Shown here: piece after piece, positions 1-6,303 of the stretch | Layout: every line of letters starts with the position of its first letter | Numbering within the stretch: the stretch's first letter is position 1 | NCBI GenBank assembly: GCA_021443605.1 | Contig: JABUTQ010000214.1 | Location: 1-6,450 of the forward strand | Direction of reading: 5' to 3' | DNA length: 6,450 nt | Source: Bacteroidales bacterium | Lineage (GTDB): Bacteria > Bacteroidota > Bacteroidia > Bacteroidales > UBA932 | Notes under the pieces: model-generated | Databases searched by the model: none | Told to the model about the DNA's origin: nothing | The model's input: the letters and a program-made list of their open reading frames with translations, nothing else | Program-made: the position numbers and the translations under genes

Positions 1-220
1 TTTCGATATCTACCATCTCAACCGTTTCGCAATCTCTGGAATAGATATAGAACTGCTTGTCATTGAAGCAGATAATGTCTTCGGCCAAGACATTGGGAAA
101 CATTTCGCCCGCCATACCGGAGGACGACAGGCAATCCAAACGCATCAATATGGTACCTGACTGAGCCGCAGCGCAAACGACAGAAAGCGCTGAAATTAAA
201 ATAGTTGTAAAAAATCTCAT
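1..220 (-). CDS. Secreted protein of unknown function, N-terminal fragment
   Basis: This is an open reading frame of 73 codons that starts with ATG at 218-220 and runs off the left edge without a stop. The translation begins MRFFTTILISALSVVCAAAQ, which has a short basic start, a hydrophobic core and an Ala-Ala-Ala before Gln. That is a Sec signal peptide with a likely signal peptidase I site after residue 19. The cysteine at residue 16 is not in a good lipobox, so a periplasmic or outer-membrane destination is more likely than a lipoprotein. The mature part (GTILMRLDCLSSSGMAGEMF onwards) is not recognised. The start is supported by a strong purine-rich ribosome binding site 9 bases upstream. 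The gene begins 31 bases after the stop of the nucleoside kinase on the same strand, so it is probably in the same transcript. The function cannot be stated from this fragment. Confidence 0.75.
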   Translation of the reverse strand, partial: MRFFTTILISALSVVCAAAQSGTILMRLDCLSSSGMAGEMFPNVLAEDIICFNDKQFYIYSRDCETVEMVDIE

Positions 221-229
221 CCCTACGAA

Positions 230-236
230 CCTCCCC
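230..236 (-). promoter_or_regulatory. Strong Shine-Dalgarno site for the secreted-protein gene
   Basis: On the minus strand this reads GGGGAGG, 9 bases before the ATG at 220. Most genes in this window lack a clear Shine-Dalgarno sequence, as is usual in Bacteroidetes, so this one is notable. It fixes the start codon of the leftmost gene. Confidence 0.55.
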
Positions 237-251
237 TTCGTAATTAGTATG

Positions 252-1922
252 TTATTTGAAACTGCTGCCGCCGACGAACTCTCTGAGCAGAGATGTAGGC
301 GGAATCTCCTTGTCGCTGACAGGGAGAAAATAGTGTATGAATTTCAGAAGCCTGTGTGCTTCGCTAAACTCAGCGCAATTGGCCGGAATAGAGGACAATA
401 TGCTCTCTGCATGATTTCGGAGCACTGCAAATTCTATCAGATATGCGGAGTTGAACATCATATCCGCGTTTTCCTGATAAGGAAGAATCCATTTCTTTTC
501 GGCCTCACACACGCTTTGCCACTGGCTGATGGTCTGCACAGCCGTGAACGCCCCTTTTTTGTAATCTCGTATAATCCTGCGCAAGAGACGATTGTCACTT
601 GTGGGGATAGTGTTGTGATTGTCCAAAGAAGTGCACGTGAGGGTGTTGATGAATATCTTGCAGTAAGCGCTTTGAGGCACTTTCGGTATCAAATTTGGAT
701 TAAGGGCGTGTATGCCTTCTATAAGCAGTACGGAACCACGGGTGAGTTTCAGAGACCTCTTTCCATATTCCCTGAGCCCTGTAACAAAGTTATACACAGG
801 CACATCCACCTTTTCTCCCGCCAACAGTTTGAGTACATCCTTTTCCAAAAGTGAATGCTCCACGGTTTCAAAATTGTCGAAGTCGTAGCGACCATCCGGA
901 AGCAGCGGAGTATCGACACGGTTTACGAAATAATCGTCTGTGGAGATGGTGACAGGATAAAGGCCGCAAGCCATAAGCTGAACCGACAGACGCTTGCAGA
1001 AAGTGGTTTTACCACTGCTGCTCGGCCCTGTGACGAGCACCGCCCGAAGAGGATTGTCGTTTCTGTGATATCGCCGCTCAATCTCTTCTGCAATCTGCAC
1101 TATCTTCTTTTCCTGCAGAGCCTCAGCCACTTGGATAAGCTCGCTGGCACGGCCATCCTTGATGGCTTGGTTGACGTCTCCTACATTGCTGAGCCCCATA
1201 ATGATATTCCAACGAAGATTTTCAGTGAACATATTGAACGTCTTGGGCTGATCAAAAAACGGGGCCACGACATTTGGATTTTTGGTATCGGGAACTTGGA
1301 GGAGAATCCCTTCGTGATAAAGATGCAACCCCCAGACTTTCAGATAACCGGCAGAGGGAACGAGCCGCCCGTAGTAGTAATCGGGTGTATCGCCGAGTGT
1401 GTAATAATCGGTATAGACCTCACCACTGGTGCCGAGCAGCTTTACTTTGTCGTCCATACCCCTGTCCTTGAAAATCCTCACAGCCTCTTCCATCTGGACA
1501 TTAAATCTGTGGAAAATGATATCCTTTGAAACGATTTCCCTCATCCTTTTTGAGATGGAATCCATATCTCGTTTGGAAACCTTTTTCTTGTCTGCCTTTT
1601 TGAAATTGCAATAGAAGCCGTTGGAGATGGGATGTTCGATATAAATTCTTATCCCGGGGATTACGTCGCGGGCAGCCTTGCACAAAAGGAAGAACAATGA
1701 CCTGCAATAAACCCTGAAGCCGCTGGAATCCCTAACATCCACAAACTCAACGTCTTTATTGTTATAAACACGATATTTGAGCCCCTGTGAGACATTATTT
1801 ACCTTTGCCGAAACGATTTGGTAAGGCTTTTCAAATTCAAATTCGGAAAGGATATCGAGAAGAGAAGACCCTTCGGGAAAACTTTTTGCGGTGGAGGTGT
1901 TTTTGCAGTAAATCTGTATCAT
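252..1922 (-). CDS. Nucleoside (uridine-type) kinase with N-terminal TGS and threonyl-tRNA-synthetase-like domain
   Basis: This is a 556-residue cytoplasmic protein. Residues 1-65 resemble a TGS domain, and about 66-225 resemble the second additional domain of threonyl-tRNA synthetase (DNGFYYD-like ISNGFYCNF at 99-107, DYYYGRLVPSAGYL at 181-194). Residues 290-500 form a phosphoribulokinase/uridine-kinase P-loop domain. That domain has Walker A GPSSSGKTT at 299-307, the acidic STDDYF at 327-332, YDFDNFE at 346-352 and a Walker B-like LLIEGIHALNP at 399-409. Family knowledge predicts ATP-dependent phosphorylation of a nucleoside, probably uridine or cytidine in pyrimidine salvage, but the substrate is not proven by sequence. 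Compared with E. coli ThrRS from memory, all four zinc-binding editing residues are replaced (Phe78, Lys82, Tyr183, Leu187), so the N-terminal module should not edit tRNA. Length and the C-terminal PPTSLLREFVGGSSFK fit other Bacteroidetes members. It is transcribed divergently from the HerA-like gene and is followed by a secreted-protein gene. Confidence 0.9.
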   Translation of the reverse strand: MIQIYCKNTSTAKSFPEGSSLLDILSEFEFEKPYQIVSAKVNNVSQGLKYRVYNNKDVEFVDVRDSSGFRVYCRSLFFLLCKAARDVIPGIRIYIEHPISNGFYCNFKKADKKKVSKRDMDSISKRMREIVSKDIIFHRFNVQMEEAVRIFKDRGMDDKVKLLGTSGEVYTDYYTLGDTPDYYYGRLVPSAGYLKVWGLHLYHEGILLQVPDTKNPNVVAPFFDQPKTFNMFTENLRWNIIMGLSNVGDVNQAIKDGRASELIQVAEALQEKKIVQIAEEIERRYHRNDNPLRAVLVTGPSSSGKTTFCKRLSVQLMACGLYPVTISTDDYFVNRVDTPLLPDGRYDFDNFETVEHSLLEKDVLKLLAGEKVDVPVYNFVTGLREYGKRSLKLTRGSVLLIEGIHALNPNLIPKVPQSAYCKIFINTLTCTSLDNHNTIPTSDNRLLRRIIRDYKKGAFTAVQTISQWQSVCEAEKKWILPYQENADMMFNSAYLIEFAVLRNHAESILSSIPANCAEFSEAHRLLKFIHYFLPVSDKEIPPTSLLREFVGGSSFK

Positions 1923-1940
1923 TTTAATCCCATTTGCCCG

Positions 1941-1948
1941 CGAAGGTA
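1941..1948 (-). promoter_or_regulatory. Candidate -7 element for the nucleoside kinase gene
   Basis: The minus strand reads TACCTTCG, one mismatch from the Bacteroidetes -7 consensus TAnnTTTG, 18 bases upstream of the kinase ATG. I could not find a TTTG -33 box at the usual 19-21 base spacing; the nearest lies 26 bases away. It is therefore only a candidate. If used, the leader would be very short. Confidence 0.35.
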
Positions 1949-1963
1949 AGAAGAATTTATTAC

Positions 1964-1971
1964 TATATTTG
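1964..1971 (+). promoter_or_regulatory. Bacteroidetes-type -7 promoter element for the HerA-like ATPase gene
   Basis: The sequence TATATTTG matches the TAnnTTTG consensus of the Bacteroidetes primary sigma factor exactly and sits 36 bases before the ATG at 2008. This would give a leader of roughly 25-30 bases. No convincing -33 TTTG lies at 19-21 bases; the nearest, at 1933-1936, is 27 bases away. The leader has no Shine-Dalgarno sequence but is A/T-rich just before the start, as is common in this phylum. Confidence 0.55.
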
Positions 1972-1980
1972 CAGCAAATA
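1966..1980. repeat. Perfect 7-1-7 palindrome in the divergent promoter region
   Basis: TATTTGC, one A, then GCAAATA form an exact inverted repeat. It overlaps the last six bases of the plus-strand -7 element and extends to about the expected transcription start. A dimeric repressor could bind here, but a short AT-rich palindrome can also arise by chance, and no regulator gene is in view. Confidence 0.4.
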
Positions 1981-2007
1981 ACATCGAAAGTAAAATTCTT
2001 TGAAATT

Positions 2008-3654
2008 ATGATATATCAAGACCAATTCTATATAGCCCACAGCGAAAACGGGGCTATATGCCTCAACCCGAAAATGGCCAACAGGCACGGACTTATCGCC
2101 GGTGCCACAGGAACAGGAAAAACGGTATCCCTCCAAGTGCTGGCGGAAACATTCTCCCAGGCCGGAGTTCCTTGCTTTATGGCAGATATGAAAGGAGACC
2201 TTTCCGGTATCAGCCAAAAAGGGGCAATGAGTGGATTCATTGAGAAGAGAATCAAGGAGTTCGGCATCGAAAATCCACAATTTGAAGGGTGTCCGAGCCG
2301 TTTCTTTGATGTATTTGGAGAGCAAGGGCACACTTTGCGCACCACAATTTCGGCGATGGGTCCGGAACTCCTTTCCCGCATCTTTGAACTGAACGAGACA
2401 CAAAGCGGAGTGCTGAATATTGTCTTCAGGATTGCGGACGACAACGATTTGCTGTTGATAGACATAAAGGATTTGAGGCTTATGCTCGATTTCGTGAGCA
2501 AGACCGCATCTGAATATACTACAACCTACGGAAATATCTCATCTGCCAGCATCGGGGCAATACAGCGGGCTCTCTTGCGCCTTGAAGACCAGGGAGCCGA
2601 CAAATTCTTCGGAGAGCCCTCTTTCAATGTGATGGACCTCATTGCCACCGAAAACGGCAAAGGGGTGATGAATATTCTTGCCGCCGACAAACTGATGCTC
2701 CAGCCGAAGCTCTATTCTACTATGCTGTTGTGGCTCCTCACAGAATTATACACCACATTGCCGGAAGTGGGCGATCTTGAAAAGCCCAAGCTGGTATTTT
2801 TCTTCGATGAGGCCCACACTCTGTTTACAGATACTCCCAAAGCATTGAAAACCAAGATAGAACAGATTATCAGGCTTGTCCGTTCAAAGGGCGTTGGAAT
2901 CTATTTTGTAACACAGTCGCCATCAGATATTCCGGACGAGATTCTCGGCCAGCTCGGAAACCGCATCCAGCATGCCCTCCGCGCATTTACACCGAAGGAC
3001 CAGAAGGCAGTGAAGGCAGCGGCAGATACTTTCCGTGCAAATCCTTCGTTCAATACCGCTGATGCAATAATGGAACTCTCTACAGGTGAGGCGCTTGTAT
3101 CGTTTTTGGATGTAAAGGGAGCACCTTCGGTAGTAGAGCGCGCAAAGATTCTGTTCCCTTTGAGCCAGATTGGGGCAATCTCTGCCGGCCAGCGTTTGGA
3201 CATCAATAATTCCGCCCCCACCCATATCAAGAACTACGACAGTTATTTTGATAGGGAAAGTGCCTACGAAGTGCTCTCAAGGCAATACGAAGAGGCAGAA
3301 GTTGCAGCACAGGCTCAGCTTGAACAAGCCCAGAAAGAGCAGGAAGAGCTTGAAAGACAGAAAGAAGAGGCGGCTTTGGAGAAACAGCGTGCAAAAGAGA
3401 CCAAGAAAACTTCGGGGTCATCATCGTCAATCAAGCGCACAATTTTCGGAACGATGATTGGTGCGGCAGCCACAAGTTTTGCCAGAAGCCTTGCGACACA
3501 GGCGGCAAAATCAATTACGGGAGGCTCTACAAAATCTTCCGGAACGAGCAGCTCGGGAATAGGTAAAAAGATTCTCAAGACTGCGACAAACACCGCTACC
3601 ACCACCGTCACCCGCAAAATCACGAACGATATCCTAAAGAGCATATTGAAATAG
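2008..3654 (+). CDS. HerA/FtsK-like ATPase of the DUF853 (YjgR) family
   Basis: This is a 548-residue protein counted from the ATG at 2008. An in-frame TTG at 1969 would extend it by 13 residues but overlaps the promoter element, so the ATG is preferred. Walker A GATGTGKT is at residues 32-39, followed by MADMKGDLSG at 58-67, which is characteristic of DUF853. Walker B LVFFFDEAH is at 262-270, and a VTQSP sensor-like strand is at 301-305. Residues 317-336 (GNRIQHALRAFTPKDQKAVK) and the following segment also fit the family. About 423-465 is a Glu/Gln/Lys-rich coiled coil, and the last 80 residues are rich in Ser, Thr, Ala and Gly with basic patches. The family belongs to the HerA-FtsK pumping ATPases, which often act as hexameric rings, but the biological role of YjgR-type proteins is not established. 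There is no signal peptide or membrane segment, so it is cytoplasmic. No NurA, Sir2 or other nuclease partner lies beside it. Confidence 0.88.
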   Translation: MIYQDQFYIAHSENGAICLNPKMANRHGLIAGATGTGKTVSLQVLAETFSQAGVPCFMADMKGDLSGISQKGAMSGFIEKRIKEFGIENPQFEGCPSRFFDVFGEQGHTLRTTISAMGPELLSRIFELNETQSGVLNIVFRIADDNDLLLIDIKDLRLMLDFVSKTASEYTTTYGNISSASIGAIQRALLRLEDQGADKFFGEPSFNVMDLIATENGKGVMNILAADKLMLQPKLYSTMLLWLLTELYTTLPEVGDLEKPKLVFFFDEAHTLFTDTPKALKTKIEQIIRLVRSKGVGIYFVTQSPSDIPDEILGQLGNRIQHALRAFTPKDQKAVKAAADTFRANPSFNTADAIMELSTGEALVSFLDVKGAPSVVERAKILFPLSQIGAISAGQRLDINNSAPTHIKNYDSYFDRESAYEVLSRQYEEAEVAAQAQLEQAQKEQEELERQKEEAALEKQRAKETKKTSGSSSSIKRTIFGTMIGAAATSFARSLATQAAKSITGGSTKSSGTSSSGIGKKILKTATNTATTTVTRKITNDILKSILK

Positions 3655-3667
3655 CTCTGATAAAAGA

Positions 3668-3741
3668 ATTCGTCATTCTGAGCGACAGCGAAGAATCTCT
3701 TTGAATCGCGGAGATCCTTCACTTCGTTCAGGATGACGAAT
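3668..3741. repeat. Long imperfect inverted repeat (REP/MITE-like) between convergent genes
   Basis: The left arm at 3668-3699 begins ATTCGTCATTCTGAGCGA, and the right arm at 3711-3741 ends TTCAGGATGACGAAT. They pair over about 31 bases with one bulged base and four substitutions, and enclose an 11-base loop. Two of the substitutions give G-U pairs in a plus-strand RNA and the other two give G-U pairs in a minus-strand RNA. The TCATTCTGAGCGA...GAAGAATCT wording resembles dispersed intergenic repeats that I recall from many bacterial genomes. No second copy is in this window, so its repeated nature is inferred rather than seen. Confidence 0.7.
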
Positions 3742-3748
3742 GCTTTTT
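3668..3748. terminator. Probable bidirectional transcription terminator
   Basis: The hairpin lies 13 bases after the stop of the HerA-like gene and 26 bases after the stop of the DUF4465-like gene on the other strand. On the plus strand it is followed by GCTTTTT (3742-3748), and on the minus strand by TCTTTTATC. It could therefore end both transcripts. The stem is much longer than a typical intrinsic terminator and the T-tracts are short, so efficiency is uncertain. Confidence 0.5.
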
Positions 3749-3767
3749 ACAATTAACAGATATTCAA

Positions 3768-4778
3768 TTATTTCAGTCGGATTCCGTCTAAGCAGAAATA
3801 CGGCGGAGTCATCATTTTGCCATTAGCATCGACATCTGTGGATTCCATTCTGAAAACCACTTTATCAACAGCTCCCAGAGGCGAGAGATCCCACGGCGCC
3901 CAGAAAGCCTGCACAAGATTCCATGTGTCATACGGTGCCGGTGCACTTCCGGTGAGGGTGGCAATATAATATTCACACTTTGCAGTCTCTTTGCCATTGT
4001 TGTATCCGACTGCAATCAGCTTGATGTATTCGGGGGCATTGTCAATCCCTTTCTCACTCTTCGCCTGTGTCCTCAGACTGCTGAGGCTGATGTAATCGTT
4101 TCCGTTTCTAAATCCGTAATAATCAGGTAATGAGAAATATCCATACATACTTACAGCCGTATTGGGGATGAACGGATTCCTCGTATAGGCATTCGCTCCT
4201 GAAGCATCCTTCTCTTCATAGCTGTAGGTGTTTTTGTTGAAATATGAAGAATAATGCGAGCCGTAAGTATATAAGAGATAATTGTAAGTGGTGTTGGCCA
4301 CGAGGATATGTTCCACGATTCTCGGCTTGTCGATTGTGAAATAGGCTTCGTCTCCATCAACCCTTACAACTGTGAAAGTCTTGAGCTGATTTGGATACGT
4401 GCCTGATGCAACGGAGAATATACACGAATCTACCGCTGCTTTTGTCTGGATTCCCGTAGGAGTGGCATAGCCGTGGGGGCGGCTCAATCCCCAGGGGAAC
4501 GACCTCCAGTTCTTGCTTGAGAGGGCAAAACCGGTGTGTGTACCGTCTGGATTTTTCTTTACGTTGAAGGTAATCTCCCCTTCCTTGTAAGCGCGCGCCT
4601 TGAAGGGCGAATCGGGAATCAAATATGTAAATTCGGGCACATCGATGTCTATCGAGTTCTCTTCTTTATTGAATGTCACATCGTTAGCAAAATCTATCAA
4701 TGGCGTTTTTATCTCGTCGGAGCAGGCAGAACAAATGATTGCTGCTCCCAAAACAAATGTCGTATAAATTTTTTTCAT
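3768..4778 (-). CDS. DUF4465-like surface lipoprotein of a SusCD operon
   Basis: This is a 336-residue lipoprotein. The signal peptide MKKIYTTFVLGAAIICSAC ends at Cys19, although the -3 position is Cys rather than the usual Leu/Val/Ile. After the cysteine comes Ser-Asp-Glu, similar to the acidic export signal that sends Bacteroidetes lipoproteins to the cell surface. The body resembles DUF4465, with GFALSSKNW at 83-91, YPNQ at 128-131, VANTTY at 160-165, CEYYIATL at 268-275, WDLSPLGAVDKVVFRMESTD at 296-315 and PPYFCLDGI at 325-333. It is rich in aromatic residues and predicted to be a beta-sandwich. The family is thought to bind small ligands or glycans, and DUF4465-like lipoproteins may also occur in cobamide-uptake operons. 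The ligand here is unknown. The gene starts 12 bases after the susD-like stop, so it is the third gene of the operon, and the hairpin beyond it probably ends the transcript. The DUF4465 assignment is by motif recall, not a search. Confidence 0.68.
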   Translation of the reverse strand: MKKIYTTFVLGAAIICSACSDEIKTPLIDFANDVTFNKEENSIDIDVPEFTYLIPDSPFKARAYKEGEITFNVKKNPDGTHTGFALSSKNWRSFPWGLSRPHGYATPTGIQTKAAVDSCIFSVASGTYPNQLKTFTVVRVDGDEAYFTIDKPRIVEHILVANTTYNYLLYTYGSHYSSYFNKNTYSYEEKDASGANAYTRNPFIPNTAVSMYGYFSLPDYYGFRNGNDYISLSSLRTQAKSEKGIDNAPEYIKLIAVGYNNGKETAKCEYYIATLTGSAPAPYDTWNLVQAFWAPWDLSPLGAVDKVVFRMESTDVDANGKMMTPPYFCLDGIRLK

Positions 4779-4781
4779 ATT

Positions 4782-4787
4782 CTCCTC
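4782..4787 (-). promoter_or_regulatory. Shine-Dalgarno-like site for the DUF4465-like gene
   Basis: The minus strand reads GAGGAG just before AAT and the ATG at 4776-4778. The match is good but the spacing of 3 bases is short. It lies in the 12-base gap after the susD-like stop and supports the chosen start. Confidence 0.4.
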
Positions 4788-4790
4788 AGT

Positions 4791-6299
4791 TTAATTTTGT
4801 CCGGGGTTTTGTGACTCGCTGTTCAATGCCCTGTTGTTTATCATTTCGTCATTGGGGATAGCCCACTGAAGCCTTGTCTTATCGTAAGAGATGCCATCGG
4901 TCTCCTTTGCGAGCTCTATGTAGTATTTCCCATCTTTCTGGAAACGGATGGAAGCAAAGAATTCAGAACCGTTTTCAAGGATTAGTTCATTGACATACTC
5001 CTTGAAAATCAGCTCCATAAGTTCGTCTTTGTCTTTCGGGGCGAGAGTGGGGAGCACGGGATTTGTCCTCTTGGAACGCATCGTGTTTATCGGGGCTATG
5101 GCGTCGCTCACGGATGCACCGGTTCTTGCGCGAAGCTCAGCCTGCATAATGTAGAGTTCGGGGATTCGCATATAATATACGGCATATTTTTCATCCACGG
5201 GAGACAATTTTCCGGCGTAACGTCCTTTCCTGTAGATTTTTGTCCAAGTCCAGGAATATGAATCGTCCCAGGTTTCGGCATTTCTCGCCTTGCCTGTGGC
5301 AATGAAGAATCTGGGATCGGCCTTAATCCAGTCGAGGCCATAACTTACACCGCAAACTGCATCTTCGTGAGGAACTTCCACCCCATTTTGAAGACATTTT
5401 GTTGCAGCATTGTAGGATAATCCGTATTCACACCAGTATCCTGCATTTGTCGTGCGGCTTGAATTGTCTTCAAGGTATCGCACAAAGATGTTTTCTTTTG
5501 AGTCCCAGGAGTTTTCAAAAAGTTGAGCCATATCCGCCTCCATTTTCAGTGATGCCGGGAGGGTGGAAATCACATCGTCTATGAGAGTTTTTGCATCTCT
5601 CAAATCTTGATCAGAATTTCTCATTGATCCCCTTATCAGAAGCAGTTTTGCCTTGTATGCCTTTGCAAACACTTTGCTCACCTTGCGCGGAGTCTCGAAT
5701 TTGTCTGACATATTCTCGATTGCAAAGTCCAGATCATCAAGGACATACTTCCAGCTCTCGCCGATAGTGGACCTTCCGATATGGATATTGTCGGCATCGG
5801 CAACCTTATCTCTGTAGATAATTCCGTAAGGGTCGGAATCGTCCATATACCAGCGGGAATAGTGGAAAAGGAGCAGCGAGTGCATATATCCTCTCAGGCA
5901 GCGGGCCTCCCCTATCAGCTCGTTTCTTGAAGTTGCCGTTGGGAATGAAGCATCCGGTACAGATGGTATGCCGTTGATTGCAAGATTGCAGGCATTGATG
6001 GCTGAATAAGCAGTTGACCAGATGGAAGTGTTGTTCCCGCTGGTCTGGGTGTATGTCAAATCATAGCTTCCCAGATTTTTCATAAAGCCCGATTTTCCGG
6101 CCAGGGACGTGTTGAGAGCCATATTTATATTATCTCCAATTACAAATCTCTGGTAGATGCCGTTGACTGACTGAACGGCATTGTTGTAATTTGTCATCGT
6201 GTTCTCAACTGCCCAGTTATGCTTGGGCAATTCATTCAGAAAGCCTTCACAAGATGAGAGCAGTGCCACTGAAACTATTATCAATAATATCTTTTTCAT
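4791..6299 (-). CDS. SusD/RagB-family outer-membrane nutrient-binding lipoprotein
   Basis: This is a 502-residue protein. The signal peptide MKKILLIIVSVALLSSC has a good lipobox (Leu-Ser-Ser-Cys, lipidated Cys17) followed by EGFLNELPKHNW, the usual SusD opening. Residues about 20-230 are the helical SusD N-terminal domain with TPR-like repeats, including WSTAYSAINACNLAINGIP at 94-112 and GEARCLRGYMHSLLLFHYSR at 130-149. The C-terminal SusD domain follows, with YYMRIPELYIMQAELRARTG at 375-394, IAPINTMRSKR at 401-411, FKEYVNELILENGSEFFASIR at about 432-452 and the closing QWAIPNDEMINNRAL. SusD proteins sit on the cell surface as a hinged lid over the SusC transporter and help capture ligand. 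Four bases separate the start from the susC-like stop, which is standard for a SusCD pair. Length is normal and there is no frameshift. The ligand cannot be read from the sequence. Confidence 0.95.
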   Translation of the reverse strand: MKKILLIIVSVALLSSCEGFLNELPKHNWAVENTMTNYNNAVQSVNGIYQRFVIGDNINMALNTSLAGKSGFMKNLGSYDLTYTQTSGNNTSIWSTAYSAINACNLAINGIPSVPDASFPTATSRNELIGEARCLRGYMHSLLLFHYSRWYMDDSDPYGIIYRDKVADADNIHIGRSTIGESWKYVLDDLDFAIENMSDKFETPRKVSKVFAKAYKAKLLLIRGSMRNSDQDLRDAKTLIDDVISTLPASLKMEADMAQLFENSWDSKENIFVRYLEDNSSRTTNAGYWCEYGLSYNAATKCLQNGVEVPHEDAVCGVSYGLDWIKADPRFFIATGKARNAETWDDSYSWTWTKIYRKGRYAGKLSPVDEKYAVYYMRIPELYIMQAELRARTGASVSDAIAPINTMRSKRTNPVLPTLAPKDKDELMELIFKEYVNELILENGSEFFASIRFQKDGKYYIELAKETDGISYDKTRLQWAIPNDEMINNRALNSESQNPGQN

Positions 6300-6303
6300 A
6301 ATC

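Noticed and set aside
249..1529. Two long plus-strand open frames, 201 and 224 codons, lying end to end opposite the nucleoside kinase
   Set aside because: They share codon boundaries with the kinase gene on the other strand and have no recognisable domains. Their openness follows from the kinase avoiding TTA, CTA and TCA codons. They are antisense shadows.
252..1922. A threonyl-tRNA synthetase gene
   Set aside because: The ThrRS-like part is confined to the N-terminus and lacks its zinc ligands. There is no class II catalytic core, and the C-terminal half is a P-loop nucleoside kinase.
1969..2007. TTG start giving a 13-residue longer HerA-like protein
   Set aside because: The TTG falls inside the promoter -7 element and palindrome, and the family-like sequence begins at the ATG at 2008.
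2028..2501. Minus-strand open frame of 157 codons opposite the HerA-like gene
   Set aside because: It lies wholly within a clear ATPase gene with Walker motifs, and its translation shows no domain or sensible start context.
2008..3654. HerA-nuclease or Sir2-HerA type anti-phage system
   Set aside because: The ATPase fits DUF853/YjgR rather than defence HerA. No nuclease, Sir2 or other effector is adjacent; the neighbours are a nucleoside kinase and an uptake operon.
3315..3722. Minus-strand open frame of 135 codons with hydrophobic stretches
   Set aside because: It is antisense to the coiled-coil and tail of the ATPase. The hydrophobic look comes from reverse-reading Lys/Glu-rich codons, and it starts inside the hairpin repeat.
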